Origin: Microbacterium esteraromaticum
Lineage (GTDB): Bacteria; Actinomycetota; Actinomycetes; Actinomycetales; Microbacteriaceae
NCBI RefSeq assembly: GCF_016907315.1
Contig: NZ_JAFBBS010000001.1
Span: forward strand, 124,001 to 188,000
Length of the DNA: 64,000 nt
Reading direction: 5' to 3'
The notes below the pieces were generated by a model. It made no database searches. It saw only the letters and a list, made by a program, of their open reading frames with translations, and was not told the origin of the DNA. This document shows positions 58,186 to 64,000 of this stretch, piece after piece (within the stretch, counting starts at the first letter, position 1; every line of letters begins with the position of its first letter). The translations under genes were made by a program, and so were the position numbers.

Positions 58186-59517
58186 ATGCTTCACCGGATC
58201 GCAGACGACGCTCCCCTGCTCCTCGTGCACGGCTACGACCTCGGCGCACGCGTGTGGTCACGCGTGCGAGACGGGGCCCGCGGTGCGCCCATGCGGCTTC
58301 TCGGCCATCGCGCGGTGTTCGTGCGCGGCGCCGAGGGAGTCCGCCTGTTCTACGACGAGAGCCGCGTCGCGCGGCACGGCGCCATGCCGCGCTTCGTGCA
58401 GGAGACCCTCTTCGGCCACGGGTCGGTGCACAGCCTCGACGGCGCGGAGCACCGGCACCGCAAAGCCACCTTCGTCGACGTCGCCTACGAGGACGAGCAG
58501 GTGCGCCGTCTCGAACCCGAGCTCGAACGCGAATGGCAGCGCGAGCTGGACGCCTGGCTCGCGGGCGGTGACCGCTCGGCGTACGACGCGGCGGTGGGCG
58601 CCCTCGGCCGTGCCGGGATGTCGTGGGCCGGCCTGCCCGGCTCCGATGACGCGCGCACGAGATGGGCGGCGCGGCTGGCGCAGATCGTCGACGGCTTCGG
58701 CCGCCCCTTCTCCCCCGACTTCGCCATGGCCGCGTTCAACCGTCTCTGGTCCGACCGCCGCTCCGCCCGGCTGATCCACGACGTGCGTTCGGGCGTGCTG
58801 ACGCCTCGGCATGGCACCGCGCTGTTCGAGTGGGCGTGGCACCGCGGGCCGGACGGCCGGCTGCTGCCGGAGCGACTGGCCGGTATCGAGCTGCAGAACA
58901 GCATCCGACCGGTCGTCGCCGTCGCTCGCTTCGTCGCCTTCGCAGCGAAGCGCCTGCACGAGAACCCCGACTGGCGGCTGCGCATCCACGCAGAGACCGC
59001 GAGAAGCGGTCGGCTCGTAGGCGGACCCCTAGCCGTCGCGTTCGCTCAGGAGGTGCGCCGCACCTCTCCGTTCGTGCCGATGCTGCCGGGCAAGGCGATC
59101 ACAGAGATCGACTTCGACGGGCAGCAGGTGCCCGCGGGCGGCCGCGTGGTGATCGACATCCTCGGCACCGACCTCGACGAGGCGTCCTGGGATGACCCGA
59201 ACGAGTTCCGCCCAGAGCGCTTCAGTCACCGGCCTGACTACGAGGCCATCCCGGCCTTCATCCCGCACGGAGGCGCCGACGTGCAGACCGGGCACCGCTG
59301 CCCAGGCGAGAAGCTCGCGATAGCGGCCCTCTCCGCGGCGATTGCGGCTCTCAGCGACCCGCGCGTGCACATCTCGGCGCAGGGGCTCGAGGTCGACAGG
59401 CGGCGACTGCCCGCCATGCCCGCATCCGGCGGCTGCGTGCATGCCGCCGCCGCACGCGGCTCCACCGCAGACCGAGACCAGCACGACGAGACCGACGAGC
59501 AGAGGAGCACACCATGA
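58186..59517 (+). CDS. CYP152-family cytochrome P450 (fatty-acid peroxygenase / decarboxylase type)
   Basis: 443 residues from the ATG at 58186. The heme loop HGGADVQTGHRCPGEK with its Cys, the carboxylate-binding EVRRTSPFVP and WDDPNEFRPERF match the CYP152 group (BSbeta, OleT), which use H2O2 on fatty acids. A Phe at 76 and His82 (SVHSLDG) line up with Phe79 and His85 of OleT; the hydroxylating BSbeta has Gln85. This favours alkene-forming or alpha/beta-hydroxylating activity. No redox partner gene is near, as expected for a peroxygenase. Its stop overlaps the dehydrogenase start (ATGA). It begins 80 bases after attR. Confidence 0.88.
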   Translation: MLHRIADDAPLLLVHGYDLGARVWSRVRDGARGAPMRLLGHRAVFVRGAEGVRLFYDESRVARHGAMPRFVQETLFGHGSVHSLDGAEHRHRKATFVDVAYEDEQVRRLEPELEREWQRELDAWLAGGDRSAYDAAVGALGRAGMSWAGLPGSDDARTRWAARLAQIVDGFGRPFSPDFAMAAFNRLWSDRRSARLIHDVRSGVLTPRHGTALFEWAWHRGPDGRLLPERLAGIELQNSIRPVVAVARFVAFAAKRLHENPDWRLRIHAETARSGRLVGGPLAVAFAQEVRRTSPFVPMLPGKAITEIDFDGQQVPAGGRVVIDILGTDLDEASWDDPNEFRPERFSHRPDYEAIPAFIPHGGADVQTGHRCPGEKLAIAALSAAIAALSDPRVHISAQGLEVDRRRLPAMPASGGCVHAAAARGSTADRDQHDETDEQRSTP

Positions 59518-60737
59518 AGGCACTGACCTGGCACGGCAAGCGCGACGTCCGCATCGAGCAGGTTCCGGACCCGACTATCCTCGAGCCGACCGACGCCATC
59601 ATCCGCGTCACGTCCACTGCCATCTGCGGCTCGGATCTGCACCTCTACGAGATCCTCGGTCCATTCCTCGAGCGCGGGGACATCCTCGGCCACGAGCCCA
59701 TGGGAGAAGTCGTCGAGGTCGGGTCCGCGATCCGCGACCTGAGCGTCGGCGACCGGGTCGTCATCCCGTTCAACATCGCCTGCGGGTCGTGCTGGTTCTG
59801 CGTGCGCGGTCTGCAGTCGCAGTGCGAGACGACCCAGGTGCGCGAGTACGGCAGCGGTGCTGCCCTCTTCGGCTACACGAAGCTGTACGGTCAGGTGCCG
59901 GGCGGGCAGGCCGAGTACCTGCGGGTTCCGCTTGCCGACCACAACCACGTGAAGGTCGGAGCGGACCTGCCGGACGAGCGCTACCTGTTCCTCAGCGACA
60001 TCCTGCCCACCGCATGGCAGGGGGTCGAGTATGCGCAGGTCCCGGCGGACGGCACCGTCGCAGTGCTGGGCCTCGGTCCGGTCGGGCAGTTCGCTGCCCG
60101 CATCGCCCGGTCCCGCGGGTATCGCGTGCTCGCTGTCGACCCCGTGCCCGAGCGGCGCGCCATGGCTGCGCGCCACGACATCGAGGTGTTCGATCTCGAC
60201 GATGACACCACACCGCACCTGCGCGACCTCACCGCGGGACGCGGTCCTGATTCGGTGATCGACGCCGTGGGGCTCGAGGCCCACGGCAATCCGGCGATCT
60301 CGCTGATGCAGCAGACGGTCGGGCTGCTGCCCGACGCCCTCTCGCGTCCGATGCTCGAGCACGCCGGCGTCGATCGCCTCGCTGCTCTGCACGCCGGCAT
60401 CGATCTCGTGCGGCGCGGCGGCACGGTCTCGCTCAGCGGGGTGTACGCGGGTGAAGCCGACCTGATGCCCATGAAGACGCTGTTCGACAAGCAGATCACC
60501 ATGCGCATGGGACAGTGCAACGTCAGGCGATGGACGGACGAGCTGCTCCCGCTCGTCGAGGACGACTCCGATCCGCTCGGCGTGATGGACCTCACCACCC
60601 ACCGGGCTCCGCTCGACGACGCGCCCGAGCTCTACCGCACGTTCCAGCGCAAGGAGGACGGCTGCATCAAGGTCGTGCTCCGCCCCGGCGACCCGCACAT
60701 CACGCCCAGCTCGCCGGCCGTCGAAGGCGGCCTATGA
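59514..60737 (+). CDS. Zinc-dependent alcohol dehydrogenase, coupled to the P450
   Basis: 407 residues, medium-chain dehydrogenase. Catalytic zinc ligands in STAICGSDLHLYE and GHEPMGE, structural zinc CGSCWFCVRGLQSQCE, and the NAD loop LGLGPVGQFAARIA. It resembles formaldehyde/long-chain alcohol dehydrogenases of actinobacteria. Start overlaps the P450 stop, so it is translated with it and may oxidise the hydroxylated or related product; that is inference. Confidence 0.9.
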   Translation: MKALTWHGKRDVRIEQVPDPTILEPTDAIIRVTSTAICGSDLHLYEILGPFLERGDILGHEPMGEVVEVGSAIRDLSVGDRVVIPFNIACGSCWFCVRGLQSQCETTQVREYGSGAALFGYTKLYGQVPGGQAEYLRVPLADHNHVKVGADLPDERYLFLSDILPTAWQGVEYAQVPADGTVAVLGLGPVGQFAARIARSRGYRVLAVDPVPERRAMAARHDIEVFDLDDDTTPHLRDLTAGRGPDSVIDAVGLEAHGNPAISLMQQTVGLLPDALSRPMLEHAGVDRLAALHAGIDLVRRGGTVSLSGVYAGEADLMPMKTLFDKQITMRMGQCNVRRWTDELLPLVEDDSDPLGVMDLTTHRAPLDDAPELYRTFQRKEDGCIKVVLRPGDPHITPSSPAVEGGL

Positions 60738-60785
60738 TCGAGCCCATCGGCGCCGGTCGTGCGCCTCGCAGGGAGGGCCCACCAC

Positions 60786-61679
60786 ATGAATGACTCACGT
60801 GTCGTCATCTCTGGAGCGAGCGGCCTCATCGGCAGCGCTCTCACCCGGTCACTGCGCTCAGACGGCATCCGCGTGGTGCACCTCGTCCGGCGAGCGAGCC
60901 GCAACGCCGACGAGGTCGAGTGGCTGACCGGCGCGAGGCTCGAACCGGCCGTGCTGGCCGGCGCCGCCGCGGTGGTCAACCTCAACGGCGCGAGCATCGG
61001 GCGCCTGCCGTGGGGGCCGCGCTACCGCCGCACCCTGCTGCAGTCGCGCGTGGAGCCGACAGGGGCACTGGCCGACGCGCTTCTCGAACTGGCATCCGAC
61101 GGGCCGGCGCTTCTGTCAGCGTCGGCCGTCGGATACTACGGCGATCAGCCGGGAGCGCACCTCGACGAGGCCGCGCCCGCCGGCGACACCTTCCTGGCCG
61201 AGGTCTGCGTGCAGTGGGAGCGCGAAGCCATGCGCGCCGCCGCTGCGACCAGGGTCGCGCTGCTGCGCACCGCGCCGATCCTGCACCCGGAGGCCGTGCT
61301 GAAGCCCATGATCGCCCTCACCCGCTTCGGGCTCGGTGGCCCGCTCGGCTCCGGGCGGCAGGTCTGGCCGTGGATCTCCCTCGACGACGAGGTGCGCGCC
61401 ATCCGGCATGTCATCGACTCCGGACTGCACGGCCCTGTCAATCTCGCCGGTCCGCAGCGCGCCACGGCCGGCGGGATAGGTCGTGTCCTGGCATCCCGGA
61501 TGCACAGGCCGTACCTGCTCCCCGCACCGTCATGGGCGCTGCGGCTGGGGCTGGGCCGAGCAGCGGCGGATTCGCTGCTCCTCGCCGACGCCGATGTGGC
61601 GCCAGACGCGCTCGCGCGCTCGGGCTTCGAGTTCAGGCATCCCACCGCAGCGGAGGCCATCGCCGCAGCGATCGGCTGA
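60786..61679 (+). CDS. TIGR01777-family sugar epimerase-like protein
   Basis: 297 residues from the ATG at 60786 (GGGAGG upstream). Rossmann start VVISGASGLIGSALTRSL and SAVGYYGD with the YYG tyrosine pattern place it in the extended SDR/TIGR01777 group, often annotated as epimerase or cell-division inhibitor SulA-like. The C-terminal DUF1731-like region ends EFRHPTAAEAI. Real substrate unknown. 48 bases after the dehydrogenase on the same strand, probably one operon. Confidence 0.88.
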   Translation: MNDSRVVISGASGLIGSALTRSLRSDGIRVVHLVRRASRNADEVEWLTGARLEPAVLAGAAAVVNLNGASIGRLPWGPRYRRTLLQSRVEPTGALADALLELASDGPALLSASAVGYYGDQPGAHLDEAAPAGDTFLAEVCVQWEREAMRAAAATRVALLRTAPILHPEAVLKPMIALTRFGLGGPLGSGRQVWPWISLDDEVRAIRHVIDSGLHGPVNLAGPQRATAGGIGRVLASRMHRPYLLPAPSWALRLGLGRAAADSLLLADADVAPDALARSGFEFRHPTAAEAIAAAIG

Positions 61680-61695
61680 GCGCCGGGCGTCGGTC

Positions 61696-62451
61696 TCAGT
61701 GCGCGCCGGCGCGCAGCGCGGCATCGATGGCCGAACCGACGCCCCGCGTCCAGGGATCCCCGTGCCCCGGAAGCAGGACCGAGTCGTCGACCTCGCGAAG
61801 CATGTCGAGCGAGGCGAGTGCACGCGTGCTGTCCACGGTCGCGGCGCCCGCGACGATCTGCGGCCCGCGCGCGCCGGTGTAGGGATCGAGGGTGACGATC
61901 GCGTCGCCGCAGAGCAGCGCTCCCACGCTCTCGAAGAAGTACGCGCAGTGCCCGTCTGTGTGGCCGGGCGTCCAGATCGCGCGCGGATGGCCTGGTATGT
62001 CGAGAGTCTCGCCGTCTGCCACGCCCGGCGCGACGTCCACCCCTCGCACGGCGAGGGCACCCTTTCCCACCATCGCGAGCATCGATGGAACGACCCGGGG
62101 GTGACGCAGGGGGTACGACCAGATCGGCGCCTCGTGCGAGTAGCGGTAGGGATGCCGGGCGAGCCGGGCATCCCCGGGATGCACGAGTGACGCGACGCCC
62201 TCGCCGGCCAGGGATCGCGCCATCCCCACGTGATCGAAGTGCCCATGGGTCAGCAGCACAGCGTCGATGTCACCCCGCCTGGCACCGATGCGGCTCAGCA
62301 CGGAGTCGAGAAGACGGGCGCTGCGAGGCAGCCCGGCGTCGACGAGTGTCAAGCCGCCCTCGGCCTCGATGAGGTAGCAGTTCACGTGCGCCACATCTAT
62401 TCGGTGCACGCCCGGTGCCGGCTGAGTCCATCCGGTTGCTCTTCGGCTCAT
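61696..62451 (-). CDS. MBL-fold metallo-hydrolase
   Basis: 251 residues. Metal site THGHFDHVG, then GH in PGHTDGH, GDA in LLCGDAIVT and a final LPGHGDPW. Glyoxalase II-like or lactonase-like hydrolase; substrate unknown. Convergent with the epimerase (16-base gap). Confidence 0.9.
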   Translation of the reverse strand: MSRRATGWTQPAPGVHRIDVAHVNCYLIEAEGGLTLVDAGLPRSARLLDSVLSRIGARRGDIDAVLLTHGHFDHVGMARSLAGEGVASLVHPGDARLARHPYRYSHEAPIWSYPLRHPRVVPSMLAMVGKGALAVRGVDVAPGVADGETLDIPGHPRAIWTPGHTDGHCAYFFESVGALLCGDAIVTLDPYTGARGPQIVAGAATVDSTRALASLDMLREVDDSVLLPGHGDPWTRGVGSAIDAALRAGAH

Positions 62452-62526
62452 GGCACCACTGTGGGCTGACGGCGCCCGACACGTACGTGCCTTGCCGTCA
62501 CCCCGCGGTGGTGCTAGTCGTGCGGC

Positions 62527-62913
62527 TCAGGCGCGGGCGGTGGCCAGCTTGGCCGTGACCGGCTGCGGCTCGGAGAAGATCACCACCAGGATCACGGTGA
62601 TGCCCACGACCACGTGGGGAACCCAGGCGTTCGGCGAGGCGGAGACGAAGCCGAACAGCCACGGCGACAGAGCGAGGAACAGGCTGGCGACGACATCGAA
62701 CACCAGGTGCACCGGCATCGGGATCAGCTTGATGGGTCCCCATTCATAGCTGGTGAGCAGGCTGTAGACGATCAGGCCGACCCCGAGGATGACGGGGATC
62801 ACGACGGCGGGCCCGCCCATCGAGGCGAAGCCGAACAGCCAGGGCGCGGCGATGAGCGCGATTCCGACCAGGTAGTCGAGCACGCCGTGGACTTTGGTGG
62901 GGATGAAGCGCAT
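62527..62913 (-). CDS. SPW-repeat membrane protein
   Basis: 128 residues, four hydrophobic helices. Two SPW-type repeats are visible: AAPWLFGFA near the start and ALSPWLFGFV in the second half. Family of unknown function common in actinobacteria. Single gene. Confidence 0.85.
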   Translation of the reverse strand: MRFIPTKVHGVLDYLVGIALIAAPWLFGFASMGGPAVVIPVILGVGLIVYSLLTSYEWGPIKLIPMPVHLVFDVVASLFLALSPWLFGFVSASPNAWVPHVVVGITVILVVIFSEPQPVTAKLATARA

Positions 62914-63024
62914 GATTCCTCCTTGATCGATGAGTCGCGTTTGGCGGCTCGACGGGGGTTCGTCACCCCCGTTCCGATCGGATTGGATGCCGGCGCCAGG
63001 CGCCCGCGCTCCGCTAGGGCGCCA

Positions 63025-63627
63025 TCAGGCGCGAGCCCATCCGTAGCGCTCGATCAGTGCCTGCGCCACACGGCCATAGCGGCCTGCGTCGAGCGCAGCC
63101 GCCTCGCGCCGCATGCCCTCGTGATGAACGCTGTAGAGCTGCTCGATGTCCACCCATGACTCTCGACCCTGACCGTCCCAGGCCCCCGAGCCGATGGAGA
63201 TGAAGTCGCGGTCCCGATCGTGCGGTTTGCTGGTCATCCGGACGGCGTACACGCGGTCGGCGCCGTGGCGGCCGATGACCAGCACCGGACGGTCCTTGCC
63301 GCGTCCGTCGTTCTCCTCGTAGGGAACCCAGGTCCAGATGATCTCGCCGGAGTCGGGAAGTCGGTTGCGAGACGGCGAGTATCCGACGCTCACCTCACGG
63401 ACGCGCGCAGAATCGACCTGCACGGTCTCCGATCCGGGTATCCGGCCTGCGGATGCCTCGCCCGACGCTCTGGTCTCGCGCGAGGGGGCGGAAGCGGGGC
63501 CTCTACCGTCCGGCCGCAGAGTGGCGCGCGGACGGGGGCGGGCCTGCTGCCCGCCCCCGCTGCGCCCCGACAGCACCCTGCCGAGGATGTCGACGATGGC
63601 CGAAACGATCCTGCTGCTCGAACTCAC
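63025..63627 (-). CDS. PemK/MazF-like protein, no antitoxin partner
   Basis: 200 residues from a GTG that overlaps the amt stop (GTGA). The first 75 residues are a variable basic linker; the C-terminal domain GEIIWTWVPYEENDGRGKDR with PVLVIGR matches PemK-like proteins. No small antitoxin gene lies before it, so it may be a housekeeping derivative. Follows amt in one transcript. Confidence 0.75.
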   Translation of the reverse strand: MSSSSRIVSAIVDILGRVLSGRSGGGQQARPRPRATLRPDGRGPASAPSRETRASGEASAGRIPGSETVQVDSARVREVSVGYSPSRNRLPDSGEIIWTWVPYEENDGRGKDRPVLVIGRHGADRVYAVRMTSKPHDRDRDFISIGSGAWDGQGRESWVDIEQLYSVHHEGMRREAAALDAGRYGRVAQALIERYGWARA

Positions 63628-64000
63628 CCGCTCACACTAGCGGCGTGCGCCGGCTCGAGCGCGTAGCCCTCCTCGCCGTGCACCGCCAGGTCGACTCCGG
63701 CGACCTCGTCCTCGCGGGTGACACGGAACCCGATCGTCTTCTCGATCACGAACCCGATCGCGTACGCGACGACGAACGAGTAGATCATGACTCCTCCGGA
63801 GGCGATCACCTGAACCACGAGCAGACGCCAGTCACCGCCGGTGAACAGGCCCTGCCCTGTCGCGAAGAAGCCCAGGTACACCGTGCCCAGCAGACCGCCG
63901 ACGAGGTGCAGGCCGACGACGTCGAGGGAGTCGTCGAACCCGAGCCGGAACTTGAGCTCGACCGCGAGTGCGCACGCCGCACCGGACAGAGCGCCCAGCA
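63624..64000 (-). CDS. amt: Ammonium transporter, C-terminal part (runs off the window)
   Basis: About 125 codons at the 3' end. FDDSLDVVGLHLVGGLLGT is the Amt signature for the later transmembrane helices, and the cytoplasmic tail ends in HGEEGYALEP. The rest lies beyond 64000. The stop overlaps the PemK-like gene start. Confidence 0.9.
   Translation of the reverse strand, partial: LGALSGAACALAVELKFRLGFDDSLDVVGLHLVGGLLGTVYLGFFATGQGLFTGGDWRLLVVQVIASGGVMIYSFVVAYAIGFVIEKTIGFRVTREDEVAGVDLAVHGEEGYALEPAHAASVSG

Noticed and set aside
59238..60698. A 486-codon minus-strand frame opposite the P450/dehydrogenase pair
   Set aside because: Antisense shadow; the plus-strand P450 and dehydrogenase carry all expected catalytic motifs.

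Overview
The window is chromosomal DNA from a high-GC Gram-positive bacterium, most likely Microbacteriaceae and close to Microbacterium. The basis is gene content and order (priA-metK-rpoZ-gmk next to the pyr operon, an aro cluster behind alaS/ruvX/mltG, relA-secF-secD-yajC-ruvBAC-yebC, and the pdx/HIT/thrS block), an actinobacterial integration-host-factor domain, a PriA without helicase motifs, and TAnnnT -10 boxes with several probable leaderless genes. The assignment rests on family knowledge; no database search was possible.

Layout. 1-3.8 kb, minus strand: fmt (partial), priA, metK, rpoZ. 3.8-13.4 kb, minus: an IHF-Gmk fusion and the whole pyrimidine operon pyrR-pyrB-pyrC-(membrane protein)-carA-carB-pyrF, whose leader holds a recognisable PyrR-binding hairpin. 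13.5-18.5 kb: a metallo-beta-lactamase/Rieske protein and a SWIM/SNF2 helicase. 18.5-29.4 kb, minus: nusB, efp, the shikimate genes aroQ-B-K-C-E, mltG, ruvX, alaS, a 59-residue protein and rpsD. 29.4-33.1 kb: rarA and three plus-strand genes. 33.1-41.8 kb, minus: relA/rsh, secF, secD, yajC, ruvB, ruvA, ruvC, yebC. 41.9-46.6 kb: a vitamin B6 locus, with pdxT, an AraC-type regulator and pdxS on the minus strand and a MocR/PdxR regulator plus a pyridoxal kinase divergent from them. 46.6-49.4 kb: HIT protein and thrS with a threonine-rich leader ORF. 49.4-53.5 kb: small membrane protein, photolyase, an unknown 92-residue protein, an HU-like protein and a secreted beta-propeller-like protein.

53.8-58.1 kb is the accessory part. 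tRNA-Gly, tRNA-Cys and tRNA-Val(GAC) lie on the minus strand and tRNA-Val(CAC) on the plus strand. The last 31 bp of tRNA-Val(CAC) are repeated exactly at 58037-58067, which delimits a 3.7-kb integrated island with no complete integrase. The island carries tiny phage-like genes, a three-gene operon with a membrane fatty-acid desaturase, and a paralogue of the 92-residue protein encoded 6 kb upstream.

After the island come a CYP152-type fatty-acid P450 coupled to a zinc alcohol dehydrogenase and a TIGR01777 epimerase, then an MBL hydrolase, an SPW-repeat membrane protein, a PemK-like protein and the 3' end of an ammonium transporter gene. Most of the window is ordinary housekeeping DNA. The parts most worth a second look are the tRNA island, the OleT-like P450 operon, the 92-residue protein family, the leader elements of pyrR and thrS, and the reordered pdx locus.
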